NCBI GenBank assembly: GCA_052379845.1
Contig: JBQTCF010000002.1
DNA length: 64,000 nucleotides
From: Roseinatronobacter sp052379845
GTDB taxonomy: Bacteria > Pseudomonadota > Alphaproteobacteria > Rhodobacterales > Rhodobacteraceae
Direction: 5' to 3' (one strand)
In this document: positions 35,615-44,252 of the stretch, piece by piece
Position numbering within the stretch: position 1 is the stretch's first letter
Layout of the letters: each line of letters starts with the position of its first letter
The notes under the pieces: generated by a model
What the model saw: the letters and a program-made list of their open reading frames with translations, nothing else
Told to the model about the DNA's origin: nothing
Databases searched by the model: none
Translations under genes and position numbers: made by a program

Positions 35615-36547
35615 TCACTGGGAGGATTTGGGGGGAATTACGCCCAGATGGCGTGTCCCGCGTGATGCTGCCAATGTAATTTGATGTTGGCGTTCACGGA
35701 ACGCTGCGCGCCGTTTGGGGGTAAATTCATCCACGCAATGGTGGCATTGCACCCCGTCTTCATATTCTTGCCTGCGGGTATCTTCGGGCCAAAGTGGCCG
35801 GCGGCAGGCGTGACACATGACATGCGGGCCAGGTTTCAGGCCATGTTCGACAGACACGCGCTGATCAAACACGAAACATGCGCCCTGCCACATACTTTGA
35901 TCTGCTGGCACATCTTCCAGATATTTCAGAATGCCGCCCTTGAGATGGTAGACATCGCTTACCCCCTGCTGAAGCAGGAAGTTCGTTGATTTTTCGCAGC
36001 GGATACCGCCAGTGCAGAACATGGCGATGCGCTTGTTGTGAAAGCGGTCGCTGTTTTCTGCCCACCATTTGGGGAAGTCGCGGAAAGATTTTGTGCCGGG
36101 GTCAATCGCGCCGTCGAATGTGCCGATGGCCACTTCGTAATCATTGCGGGTGTCAATGACAACCACATCGGGGGCGCTGATCAACGCGTTCCAGTCCTGC
36201 GCGGCGACATAATGGCCGGTGCCTGCACGGGGGTCGACATCGGGCTGGCCCATGGTGACGATTTCGCGTTTCAGGCGCACTTTCATCCGGCCGAAGGGCA
36301 TGGTTTCTGCCGGGCTTTCCTTCCAGTCCAGTTCCGCGCAGCCGGGCAAGGCGCGAATATGCGCCAATAGCGCATCTATGCCAGCGCGGGTGCCTGCGAT
36401 GGTCCCGTTTATCCCTTCACGGGCCAGAAGAAGCGACCCTTTGACGCCGTGACCGTTGGCCAGGGCCAGAAGCGGGCCGCGAAGGGCGGCCGGGTCATCG
36501 AATCGGGTGAAGTGGTAGAGTGCTGCGACTGTCAACATGATATGCAT
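35615..36547 (-). CDS. trhO: tRNA uridine(34) hydroxylase, rhodanese family
   Basis: 310 residues. Oxygen-dependent formation of 5-hydroxyuridine at position 34 of tRNAs (YceA/UPF0176 family). An N-terminal UPF0176 domain (SLLLAREGINGTIAG) is followed by a rhodanese domain with the active-site loop CTGGIRCEK, and a C-terminal Cys-rich part (MCHACRRPLWP, CHHCVDEF) that may hold zinc. The alternative start three codons later is also ATG. Convergent with ahcY. Confidence 0.9.
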   Translation of the reverse strand: MHIMLTVAALYHFTRFDDPAALRGPLLALANGHGVKGSLLLAREGINGTIAGTRAGIDALLAHIRALPGCAELDWKESPAETMPFGRMKVRLKREIVTMGQPDVDPRAGTGHYVAAQDWNALISAPDVVVIDTRNDYEVAIGTFDGAIDPGTKSFRDFPKWWAENSDRFHNKRIAMFCTGGIRCEKSTNFLLQQGVSDVYHLKGGILKYLEDVPADQSMWQGACFVFDQRVSVEHGLKPGPHVMCHACRRPLWPEDTRRQEYEDGVQCHHCVDEFTPKRRAAFRERQHQITLAASRGTRHLGVIPPKSSQ

Positions 36548-36639
36548 TTACTGCCGGGCGTGGCGCTGTGCAAGCCTGTGGGATTGACGCAGCGCCATTG
36601 TGTGCGTAGCCATTGCCCACCCACACAGGAGGGCGGAAC

Positions 36640-37236
36640 ATGACCCATGCGCTGATCGTGATCGATATGCAAAACGACTTCTGCCCCGGCGGCGCGCTGG
36701 CTGTAGCGGATGGCGACGCGATTGTGGCGGGAATTAACGCGGAAATGGCGCGGGCTGGTGCGGTTATCCTGACGCAGGATTGGCACCCTGCGGGCCATTC
36801 TTCCTTTGCGAGCCAGCATCAGGGCCGCGCCCCGCTGGAAACAGTGCTTTTACCCTACGGGGCGCAGGTGCTGTGGCCGGACCATTGCGTGCAAGCAACC
36901 ATGGGCGCGCAATTCCATCCGGACCTGAACACAGAGCGCGCCGATATGATCCTGCGCAAGGGGTTCCGGCCCGATATTGACAGCTATTCCGCCTTCTTTG
37001 AGAATGACCAGACCACACCAACGGGGCTGGACGGGTATTTGCGCACGCGCGGAATTACTGATCTGGATTTTGTTGGACTGGCAACAGATTTCTGCGTGGC
37101 GTGGTCGGCGCTGGACGCGGCGCGACTGGGCTACAGGGTGCGGGTTCTGACGGAACTTTGCCGCGGAATAGATGTCAACGGGTCCATGGCGCGCACCTAT
37201 GAGGATTTGCGCGCTGCTGGTGTGGCGTTGGTGTAG
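36640..37236 (+). CDS. pncA: Nicotinamidase
   Basis: 198 residues. Hydrolyses nicotinamide to nicotinate for NAD salvage. Isochorismatase fold with Asp in IVIDMQNDFCPGG, metal-site TQDWHPAGHSSF, Lys in LRKGF and Cys nucleophile in GLATDFCVAWSA. ATG 36640 follows CAGGAGGGCGG. Two bases separate its stop from pncB, the next enzyme of the same pathway. Confidence 0.95.
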   Translation: MTHALIVIDMQNDFCPGGALAVADGDAIVAGINAEMARAGAVILTQDWHPAGHSSFASQHQGRAPLETVLLPYGAQVLWPDHCVQATMGAQFHPDLNTERADMILRKGFRPDIDSYSAFFENDQTTPTGLDGYLRTRGITDLDFVGLATDFCVAWSALDAARLGYRVRVLTELCRGIDVNGSMARTYEDLRAAGVALV

Positions 37237-37238
37237 CG

Positions 37239-38528
37239 ATGGATATTGCCACCCGCGTATATAACCACCGCTGGAAGATGGACCCGATTGTGCGGTCGCT
37301 GATTGACACGGATTTCTATAAACTGCTGATGTGCCAGTCGGTTTTTACCAACCATCCGCATACGCAAGTGACCTTTAGCCTGATCAACCGTGCCACACAT
37401 ATTCCCATGGCGCAGTTGATTGATGAAGGCGAATTGCGCGAGCAACTGGACCATATTCGCACGCTTGGCCTGTCGCGCGGGGAATCGACGTTTTTGCGCG
37501 GCAATATGTTCTATGGCAAACGCCAGATGTTCCGCCCCGATTTTATGGAATGGTTCGAAGGGTTCCGGCTGCCGCCCTATCATCTGGAACGGGTGGGCGA
37601 TCAGTATGAACTGACATTCGAGGGGACATGGTCCGAAGTCATGCTGTGGGAGATTCCCGCGCTTGCCGTGCTTATGGAATTGCGGTCGCGCGCTGTTCTG
37701 GGGCGCATGAAGCGGTTTGAACTGCAAGTCCTGTATGCGCGCGCAATGACCCACCTTTGGGAAAAAATCACGCGTCTGCAACAGATTGACGGGTTACGGA
37801 TTGCCGATTTCGGAACCCGCAGGCGGCATTCATTCTTGTGGCAGGACTGGTGCGTGCAAGCCATGATGGAAGGATTGGGCGCGCGGTTTACCGGGACGTC
37901 GAACTGCCTGATTGCCATGCGCCGAGAGGTGGAGGCCATTGGCACAAACGCCCATGAACTGCCCATGGTTTATGCCGCGCTTGCGCCCGATGATGAGGCA
38001 CTTGCGCGCGCCCCCTATCAGGTGCTTGCCGATTGGCAGGCAGAGCATTCGGGCAATTTGCGGATTATTCTGCCTGACACATATGGCACAGCCGGTTTTC
38101 TGGATAATGCGCCAGACTGGCTGTCAGACTGGACAGGTATTCGCATTGATTCGGGTGATCCGGTGAAAAATGCGGAAACTGCCATTCGCTGGTGGCAGGA
38201 TCGCGGGCAGGACCCGCGCGAGAAACTAATCATCTTTTCAGACGGGCTGGACGTCGGCGTTATTGAAGACTTGCACACCATGTTTGCGGGACGGGTCAAG
38301 GTCAGTTTCGGGTGGGGCACATTGCTGACAAACGACTTTCGCGGGCTGGCCAAAGATGACGGACTGGCGCCTTTCAGTCTTGTTTGCAAGGCGGCGGCGG
38401 CAAATGGGCGGCCGACAGTCAAGCTGTCTGACAACCCCAACAAGGCAATGGGGCCAGCAAGTGAAATAGCCCGCTACAAGCGTGTATTCGGCATGGGCCA
38501 TCAGGACGCACAACCCGTAGTTGTTTGA
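37239..38528 (+). CDS. pncB: Nicotinate phosphoribosyltransferase
   Basis: 429 residues. Makes nicotinate mononucleotide from nicotinate and PRPP. Opens with SLIDTDFYKLLMCQSVF and carries FGTRRRHSF (catalytic His region), TGTSNCLIAM, IDSGDPVKNAETAI and KLSDNPNKAMG. It directly follows pncA, so both steps of nicotinamide salvage are in one transcript. Confidence 0.96.
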   Translation: MDIATRVYNHRWKMDPIVRSLIDTDFYKLLMCQSVFTNHPHTQVTFSLINRATHIPMAQLIDEGELREQLDHIRTLGLSRGESTFLRGNMFYGKRQMFRPDFMEWFEGFRLPPYHLERVGDQYELTFEGTWSEVMLWEIPALAVLMELRSRAVLGRMKRFELQVLYARAMTHLWEKITRLQQIDGLRIADFGTRRRHSFLWQDWCVQAMMEGLGARFTGTSNCLIAMRREVEAIGTNAHELPMVYAALAPDDEALARAPYQVLADWQAEHSGNLRIILPDTYGTAGFLDNAPDWLSDWTGIRIDSGDPVKNAETAIRWWQDRGQDPREKLIIFSDGLDVGVIEDLHTMFAGRVKVSFGWGTLLTNDFRGLAKDDGLAPFSLVCKAAAANGRPTVKLSDNPNKAMGPASEIARYKRVFGMGHQDAQPVVV

Positions 38529-38650
38529 CCTTCAGTAACCGTAACAGCAAAATTCAGCGCAGGTGGCGCTATGTCACGCCGATTTTTGGTGACAGAGGGC
38601 GCAAGCTGTGGTGCACTATCCTTGTTGTCATCAGAGAAGGAGGAATTTCA

Positions 38651-38818
38651 ATGTCATTGGGTTCACATATTGCAGAACTCCGCCGGAAACACGAACACCT
38701 CTCTGAAAAGGTAGAAACAGCCCAGCGAAGCCCAGGTATTGATGATCTGGAAGTGGCCGCGCTGAAGAAGCAGAAATTGCGGCTGAAAGAAGAAATCGAG
38801 CGTCTGTCGCACGCATAA
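38651..38818 (+). CDS. YdcH/DUF465-family small coiled-coil protein
   Basis: 55 residues from the ATG at 38651, preceded by AAGGAGG. A helical pattern (SLGSHIAELRRKHEHL, then AALKKQKLRLKEEIERL) is typical of the DUF465/YdcH group of short helical-hairpin proteins. Function unknown. It follows pncB by 122 bases and is closed by its own terminator. The longer in-frame reading upstream has no family sequence. Confidence 0.85.
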   Translation: MSLGSHIAELRRKHEHLSEKVETAQRSPGIDDLEVAALKKQKLRLKEEIERLSHA

Positions 38819-38835
38819 ACGCGTCTGCCCTTAAA

Positions 38836-38872
38836 GTGAAACGGCCCGCGCGTTGCGGGCCGTTTTGTGTTT
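38836..38872. terminator. Bidirectional Rho-independent terminator
   Basis: AAACGGCCCGC / GCGGGCCGTTTT with a short GCGTT loop, then TGTGTTTC. Between the ydcH-like gene and the convergent phaB. Confidence 0.9.
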
Positions 38873-38892
38873 CAACAAACCCTACAAAAAGG

Positions 38893-39615
38893 TCAGACGA
38901 AAAACTGCGCACCATTCGCGCTGATGGTTGACCCGTTGATGAAACCCGCATCATCGGCCACCAGAAAGGCCACGCAGCGCGCAATTTCTTCAGGTTCGCC
39001 AAGCCGGCCTGTTGGAATCTGGCCAATAATGGCTTCGCGCACCTTTTCTGGCACCGCCATGACCATTTCAGTGGCAATATAGCCGGGGCAAACCGCGTTC
39101 GCCGTAATCCCGAAGCGCGCCCCTTCCTGGGCAAGGCTTTTTACGATGCCCAGATCACCGGCCTTGGTGGCGGCATAGTTTACCTGGCCAAACTGCCCTT
39201 TTTGCCCGTTGATGGACGAAATCACGACAATACGCCCGAATTTGCGTTCGCGCATGCCGGGCCAGACCGGGTGAATGGTGTTGAACACCCCTGTCAGGTT
39301 GGTGTCGATCACTTCGCGCCATTGTTCGGGTGTCATTTTGTGAAACGGGGCGTCGCGGGTAATACCAGCATTGGCCACAACAATGTCAATCGGGCCAAGG
39401 TCGGCTTCAACCTGTGCGATGCCCGCCTTGGACGCGTCATAGTCGGCAGCATTCCATTTATATGTCTTAATGCCGGTTTCTTCGGTGAATGCGGCGGCGG
39501 CGGTATCATTACCCGCATAAGTTGCAGCGACACTGCAACCCTGCGCCTTCAACGCCTGTGAAATAGCCGCGCCAATACCGCGCGATCCGCCGGTTACCAA
39601 TGCCACTCGTGCCAT
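38893..39615 (-). CDS. phaB: Acetoacetyl-CoA reductase
   Basis: 240 residues. NADPH-dependent reduction of acetoacetyl-CoA to (R)-3-hydroxybutyryl-CoA in PHB synthesis. SDR motifs: TGGSRGIGAAIS, VANAGITRDAPF, SSINGQKGQFGQVNYAATK, and PGYIATEM. The SSINGQKGQFGQ stretch is characteristic of PhaB. It lies downstream of phaA, separated by a strong hairpin. Confidence 0.94.
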   Translation of the reverse strand: MARVALVTGGSRGIGAAISQALKAQGCSVAATYAGNDTAAAAFTEETGIKTYKWNAADYDASKAGIAQVEADLGPIDIVVANAGITRDAPFHKMTPEQWREVIDTNLTGVFNTIHPVWPGMRERKFGRIVVISSINGQKGQFGQVNYAATKAGDLGIVKSLAQEGARFGITANAVCPGYIATEMVMAVPEKVREAIIGQIPTGRLGEPEEIARCVAFLVADDAGFINGSTISANGAQFFV

Positions 39616-39669
39616 GTTTTCCCCCTCTGTCAGGAATTATGCTTAGAAACAATTGCTACATAAGAACCG

Positions 39670-39698
39670 AAGGTTGCGCAAGAATGTTGCGCAACCTT
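39670..39698. repeat. Perfect 12-bp inverted repeat between phaA and phaB
   Basis: AAGGTTGCGCAA and its exact inverse separated by GAATG. Each arm contains the self-palindrome TTGCGCAA. No T-run follows on the minus strand, so it is more likely an RNA-processing or stability hairpin, or an operator, than a terminator. Confidence 0.6.
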
Positions 39699-39705
39699 TT
39701 GCGGT

Positions 39706-40878
39706 TTAGCGTTCCAGACACATGGCGACGCCCATGCCACCGCCGATGCACAATGTCGCCAAGCCCTTTTTCGCGTCACGGCGCTGCATTTCGAACAACA
39801 GTGTGTTCAGAATACGACAGCCTGACGCCCCAATCGGGTGACCAATGGCGATAGCGCCGCCATTCACGTTGACCTTGTCAATATCCCAGCCCATTTCCTT
39901 ATTCACTGCGCAGGCCTGCGCAGCGAAGGCTTCGTTGGCTTCAATCAGGTCCAGATCTTCGGGTTTCCAGCCTGCCTTGGCCAGCGCCTTGCGGCTGGCA
40001 TAGATTGGGCCAACGCCCATAACCGACGGGTCAAGCCCGGCAGTGGCATAGCTGGCAATGCGCGCAAGCGGCGTCAGGCCGCGCTTTTCGGCGTCTTCCG
40101 CACTCATCAGCATGACGGCTGCAGCCCCGTCATTCAGGCCCGACGCATTTGCCGCCGTAACAGACCCGTCCTTGGTAAACGCGGGACGCAGTTTCTGCAT
40201 GGCGTCCATTGTGGCCCCGTGGCGGATATATTCGTCCTGATCCACGACAATATCACCCTTGCGGGTTTTCACTGTAAAGGCCGCAATCTCATCCGCGAAT
40301 TTGCCAGCTTTTTGCGCGGCTTCCGCCTTGTTCTGGCTGGCCACAGCGAAAATATCTTGCTGTTCGCGGGAAATCTGCCATTTTTCGGCTACGTTTTCAG
40401 CAGTCTGGCCCATGTGATAGCCATTGAAAGCATCCCAAAGCCCGTCCCGAATCATGGAGTCGATCATTTTCATGTCGCCCATTTTTTGCCCTGCGCGCAA
40501 ATGTGCGACATGGGGGCTAAGGGTCATGTTCTCCTGACCACCCGCCAGCACAATGGCCGCATCCCCCAGCTGGATATGCTGCGCGCCCAGCGCCACAGCC
40601 CGCAAGCCCGACCCGCACACCTGATTGATGCTCCAGGCCGCGGCTTCGATTGGCAGGCCCGCGTTCACATGCGCTTGCCGCGCAGGGTTCTGGCCCTGAC
40701 CGGCTGTCAGCACCTGCCCCAAAATGGTTTCGGACACTTCCGCCTTGTCGATGCCCGCGCGCGCGACAACTGCATCCAGAACAGCGGCCCCCAGATCATG
40801 TGCAGGCGTATTGGCAAATGCCCCGCCAAAAGACCCGACAGCCGTGCGGGCGGCAGAAACGATAACAACATTGGTCAT
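39706..40878 (-). CDS. phaA: Acetyl-CoA acetyltransferase (beta-ketothiolase)
   Basis: 390 residues. Condenses two acetyl-CoA to acetoacetyl-CoA, the first step of PHB synthesis. Catalytic Cys in NQVCGSGLRAVALG, His in IAIGHPIGASG, and the second Cys in LCIGGGMGVAM. The start at 40878 has AGAGGAG 7 bases upstream. Next on the same strand is phaB; a PHB synthase gene is not in the window. Confidence 0.95.
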   Translation of the reverse strand: MTNVVIVSAARTAVGSFGGAFANTPAHDLGAAVLDAVVARAGIDKAEVSETILGQVLTAGQGQNPARQAHVNAGLPIEAAAWSINQVCGSGLRAVALGAQHIQLGDAAIVLAGGQENMTLSPHVAHLRAGQKMGDMKMIDSMIRDGLWDAFNGYHMGQTAENVAEKWQISREQQDIFAVASQNKAEAAQKAGKFADEIAAFTVKTRKGDIVVDQDEYIRHGATMDAMQKLRPAFTKDGSVTAANASGLNDGAAAVMLMSAEDAEKRGLTPLARIASYATAGLDPSVMGVGPIYASRKALAKAGWKPEDLDLIEANEAFAAQACAVNKEMGWDIDKVNVNGGAIAIGHPIGASGCRILNTLLFEMQRRDAKKGLATLCIGGGMGVAMCLER

Positions 40879-41037
40879 GGAGACTCCTCTCTCGATCCTC
40901 AAGACACCTGATGCAAAGGGCAGAATTGCCGTCACATGCCAGTCAGGGACGCATCGTTTTTAACATGCTCCGGCGTCAAGGCAATGAAACTTCCCACAAT
41001 GCTGGCGCAATCAAACGCCCCGCGGGGGGAATTAGCG

Positions 41038-41056
41038 GTGCAAGGGCGCATTGCAC
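41038..41056. promoter_or_regulatory. GTGCAA-N7-TTGCAC dyad upstream of phaA
   Basis: A perfect 6-bp inverted repeat with 7-base spacing lies about 160 bases before the phaA start, within the 281-base phaA/hspQ divergent gap. Its TGC/GCA arms resemble the kind of dyad bound by PHB-responsive repressors (PhaR). This is inference only. Confidence 0.35.
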
Positions 41057-41159
41057 ACTGGTTTGTCGCGTGGAAACCAACAGTTTGTTTCCATGATTCG
41101 CCTCTCTGCCCATGGACAGATGTGTTAATTTTAAGCTAAAACGCAGACGGAGGTTCATA

Positions 41160-41486
41160 TTGGACAAACGAAACGCAAAATATCATCTGGGCCAGATCGT
41201 GCGCCATCGAAAGCACCCGTTTCGCGGCGTGATTTTTGATGTGGATCCCGCATTTTCCAATACGGAAGAATGGTATGATGCCATTCCCGAAGATAGCCGC
41301 CCACGCAAGGACCAACCCTTCTACCATTTGCTGGCAGAAAACGACGAGAGTTTTTATGTCGCCTATGTGTCCGAACAAAACCTTGTTCTGGACGATTCCG
41401 GCCAGCCCTTGGAGCACCCCGATTTACATGAATTGTTCGGGGACTTCCGCGAAGGAAGCTATCCACTACAGATTCACATGAACTAG
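41160..41486 (+). CDS. hspQ: Heat-shock hemimethylated-DNA-binding-type protein HspQ
   Basis: 108 residues if started at the TTG 41160, which has GGAGG 6 bases upstream; an in-frame ATG at 41112 has none. The family region KYHLGQIVRHRKHPFRGVIF, then WYDAIP and QPFYHLLAENDES, is nearly full length. HspQ/YccV-type proteins are specificity factors for Lon protease. Divergent from phaA and followed by a short GC hairpin (41488-41507). Confidence 0.88.
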   Translation: MDKRNAKYHLGQIVRHRKHPFRGVIFDVDPAFSNTEEWYDAIPEDSRPRKDQPFYHLLAENDESFYVAYVSEQNLVLDDSGQPLEHPDLHELFGDFREGSYPLQIHMN

Positions 41487-41487
41487 A

Positions 41488-41507
41488 GCCGGGACAGAAG
41501 ACCCGGC
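41488..41507. terminator. Short hairpin after hspQ
   Basis: GCCGGG / CCCGGC with an 8-base loop and no U-tract, between the convergent hspQ and the RsbW-like gene. Weak terminator at best. Confidence 0.3.
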
Positions 41508-41552
41508 CACCTTGGCGTTGCGCATTTCCCCTATGCCAAGATTACCGGAATA

Positions 41553-42017
41553 TCACACTGGGGGCAGTTCGGTTGTGATTGCACCATCGGCAACAGGTGC
41601 CAACGGGGTGCCAGGGACGAAAAACCCCAGGATATTTTCAGACATCTTGCGCGAATACTGCAGGTCTCGCGTCAATTCCTTGATCAGAAACCAGCCATAT
41701 CCGCCTTCGCAAAGCGCGTCGGGGTCAGGCGGCATGTCGTCCTGGGCCAGGGGGTTGAATTCAACGCCATGATCCCTGACCAGACATTCCACACCATCCC
41801 CAACCAGTGACAGGTGCAAAGTTATTTTCCCGTGATCATGTCCGTATGCATGGCGGGCGATATTGCTGCAAACTTCTGCAAGCACCAATGCAAGATCGTC
41901 ATGCAATTGCGGGTGTGTTGCGTTTTCTTTCAGGAATACGTCAACCGCCTCAAGGACTTCCCTGATTTTTAGAAGACTGCTTTCGGTTTCAATCACAAGC
42001 TTCATGTTGTTGTCCAT
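41553..42017 (-). CDS. RsbW-like anti-sigma / serine kinase ATPase
   Basis: 154 residues. GHKL ATPase: N-box LAEVCSNIARHAYGH, G1 VRDHGVEFNP, and GGYGWFLIKELTRDLQY for the lid region. Proteins of this class bind either a sigma factor or a STAS antagonist and phosphorylate the latter. It follows the STAS gene by 60 bases on the same strand, forming a partner-switch pair. No sigma factor or PP2C phosphatase is adjacent. Confidence 0.85.
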   Translation of the reverse strand: MDNNMKLVIETESSLLKIREVLEAVDVFLKENATHPQLHDDLALVLAEVCSNIARHAYGHDHGKITLHLSLVGDGVECLVRDHGVEFNPLAQDDMPPDPDALCEGGYGWFLIKELTRDLQYSRKMSENILGFFVPGTPLAPVADGAITTELPPV

Positions 42018-42077
42018 TTTCAGCCACTACAGATGTCCATGCCCCTGCGCGGCGTTACCCTGTCCGGTAGGACCCTG

Positions 42078-42419
42078 TTATTCCGCAGCAGAAAGCCCGT
42101 TCACGTCAGGAAGGCTGTCATGAATACGGAACACCGTGTCCATTCTGGTCAGGCGAAATACCTTCATGACGCCGGGACTTGGCGCAGCAAGTTCCAGCGG
42201 GCGTTCCGGCCCCAGCAGTTTCATGGCGCCAACGATTGCGCCCAGTCCGCTACTGTCCATGAATTCAACATTTGACAGTCCCAGAATAACGGGGCTTCCG
42301 GGGTGTGCTGTTGCACTTCTGATCGCATCCTTGAAGGCCAGCGCGACCGCCGCATCAAGGCGCGTTTCCAGAACATCGATAACCAACGCCCCCGCTGATT
42401 GCCCAATTGAAAATTGCAT
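42078..42419 (-). CDS. STAS-domain anti-sigma factor antagonist
   Basis: 113 residues. Opens with QFSIGQSAGALVIDVLETRL and has the phospho-acceptor loop VEFMDSSGLGAIVGA. The Ser of DSSGLG is the predicted switch site. ATG 42419 has AAGGAAG upstream. Acts with the RsbW-like kinase downstream; their target cannot be identified here. Confidence 0.88.
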   Translation of the reverse strand: MQFSIGQSAGALVIDVLETRLDAAVALAFKDAIRSATAHPGSPVILGLSNVEFMDSSGLGAIVGAMKLLGPERPLELAAPSPGVMKVFRLTRMDTVFRIHDSLPDVNGLSAAE

Positions 42420-42513
42420 GTGACGTGCTTCCTTTTCATTGCCTATCGCAAGATTAGGCGGCAAAGATTACCAAGAAGTTGTCAAAGACCGGAATAGGCA
42501 GGGGGCAAGCACG

Positions 42514-43695
42514 ATGAGCAAGGTGGCAATTCTGGGTGCGGCACGCACTGCAATGGGCGGCCTGCAAGGCGTGTTTGCGCAGGTTCCGGCCGCAAAGCTT
42601 GGCGGGGCGGCAATTTCGGGCGCATTGCGCGATGCGGGCCTGCAAGATGGCGCAGCCGTGCAGGAACTGCTTATGGGCTGCGTATTGCCCGCAGGACAAG
42701 GGCAGGCGCCCGCGCGCCAAGCGGGGTTTGCCGCAGGTCTGGGGCAGGATGTGCCCGCAACCACCCTGAACAAAATGTGCGGTTCCGGCATGAAGGCGGC
42801 GATGGTTGCGCATGACCAGATCGCGCTGGGGCAGGCGGGTGTCATTCTGGCCGGCGGCATGGAAAGCATGAGCCTTGCGCCCTATCTGTTGCCGAAAATG
42901 CGCGCTGGCGCGCGGCTGGGCCATGGGCAGGTGCTGGACCATATGTTCCTTGACGGACTGGAAGATGCCTATGAGACAGGCCGCCTGATGGGAAGTTTCG
43001 CAGAGGATTGCGCCGCACATTTCGGGTTCAACCGTGAGGATCAGGACAGATACGCACTGGAATCGCTGTCAAACGCGCTAAGCGCCATGGAAAACGGGGC
43101 TTTCGAGCGTGAAATCGCGCCTGTTACCGTGACATCACGCGACGGGGACAAGGTGGTGCTGGACGATGAACAACCAAGATCCGCGCGCCCCGACAAGATA
43201 CCCCTTCTTAAACCGGCTTTCCGCAAGGGCGGCACTGTAACAGCGGCCAATTCATCCAGCATATCGGATGGCGCTGCGGCGCTGGCGCTTGCATCCTCCA
43301 CCACCGCCAAGGCATTGGGCCTGCCGCCGCGCGGCTGGATTTGCGGCCATGCCAGCCACGCACAGGCCCCCGGCTGGTTTACCACAGCCCCCGTGCCCGC
43401 CGCACGCAAGCTGTTGGACCAACTGGGTTGGCAAGTGTCCGATGTCGACCTGTGGGAGGTGAATGAGGCCTTTGCCGTGGTGCCCATGGCCTTCATGCGC
43501 GAAATGGGACTGCCGCGCGATGTGGTGAATGTGAATGGCGGGGCCTGCGCGCTGGGACACCCGATCGGCGCGTCAGGCGCGCGAATTATAGTGACGCTGT
43601 TGAACGCGCTGGAACGCCACGGTTTGAAACGCGGAATTGCGGCAATCTGCATTGGTGGTGGCGAGGGGACGGCAATTGCCATTGAACGCGGTTAA
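42514..43695 (+). CDS. Acetyl-CoA C-acyltransferase, second thiolase
   Basis: 393 residues. Same family as phaA but distinct: catalytic Cys in LNKMCGSGMKAAM, His in CALGHPIGASGARI, second Cys in ICIGGGEGTAIA. It lacks a paired beta-oxidation gene, so whether it cleaves ketoacyl-CoA or makes acetoacetyl-CoA is open. ATG 42514 comes after CAGGGGGC. Divergent from the STAS gene. Confidence 0.9.
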   Translation: MSKVAILGAARTAMGGLQGVFAQVPAAKLGGAAISGALRDAGLQDGAAVQELLMGCVLPAGQGQAPARQAGFAAGLGQDVPATTLNKMCGSGMKAAMVAHDQIALGQAGVILAGGMESMSLAPYLLPKMRAGARLGHGQVLDHMFLDGLEDAYETGRLMGSFAEDCAAHFGFNREDQDRYALESLSNALSAMENGAFEREIAPVTVTSRDGDKVVLDDEQPRSARPDKIPLLKPAFRKGGTVTAANSSSISDGAAALALASSTTAKALGLPPRGWICGHASHAQAPGWFTTAPVPAARKLLDQLGWQVSDVDLWEVNEAFAVVPMAFMREMGLPRDVVNVNGGACALGHPIGASGARIIVTLLNALERHGLKRGIAAICIGGGEGTAIAIERG

Positions 43696-43704
43696 GCAGG
43701 CAAA

Positions 43705-43735
43705 GGGGGGCGCCCTTGCCCCCCATCGAGGGGGG
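43705..43735 (+). other. Three-part G6-C6-G6 element with alternative hairpins
   Basis: GGGGGG (43705-43710), CCCCCC (43719-43724) and GGGGGG (43730-43735) lie in series. The C run can pair with either G run, so two mutually exclusive stems are possible. It follows the thiolase stop by about 10 bases and precedes the msrC ATG by about 60. Could be a terminator or an attenuator. Confidence 0.45.
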
Positions 43736-43793
43736 ACGCGGGCGCGAAGCACTGGGCTATGCCCATGCTTCTGCACATTGGAAAGGTTCGATA

Positions 43794-44252
43794 ATGCTTG
43801 ATTACGCGGCACTTTCGCAACGCATAGCTGCGCTGACCGAAGGCGAAACCGACATGGTCGCACTGATGGCGACCCTTGCTTGTGAAGTGCACCACAGTGA
43901 CGCACGGTTCAACTGGACCGGGTTTTACCGTGTCACTGCACCCGAGATGCTGAAAATCGGCCCGTATCAGGGCGGGCATGGCTGTCTGGTCATCCCGTTT
44001 TCGCGTGGCGTATGCGGCGCCTGCGCACGCAGTGGTCAGGCGCAGCTTGTCGCGGATGTTCACGCTTTCGCGGACCACATTGCCTGTTCCAGCAGCACCT
44101 TGTCCGAACTGGTGCTGCCAGTGCGTAACCGCGACGGCCAGCTTATTGCCGTGTTCGACATTGACAGCGACCTGGCTGATGCCTTCACCGCGACAGACAG
44201 GGATGAATTGCAAGCCATTCTGGACCGGACATTCGCAAAGGACCTGACATGA
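43794..44252 (+). CDS. msrC: Free methionine-(R)-sulfoxide reductase, GAF domain
   Basis: 152 residues. A GAF-fold enzyme reducing free Met-R-sulfoxide. FNWTGFYRV, GPYQGGHGCLVIPFSRGVCG, then DVHAFADHIACSSSTLSELVLPV. The three Cys known in fRMsr are all present (GHGC, GVCG, HIAC). The ATG at 43794 begins MLDYAAL. Its stop overlaps the ATG of the next gene (ATGA). Confidence 0.9.
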   Translation: MLDYAALSQRIAALTEGETDMVALMATLACEVHHSDARFNWTGFYRVTAPEMLKIGPYQGGHGCLVIPFSRGVCGACARSGQAQLVADVHAFADHIACSSSTLSELVLPVRNRDGQLIAVFDIDSDLADAFTATDRDELQAILDRTFAKDLT

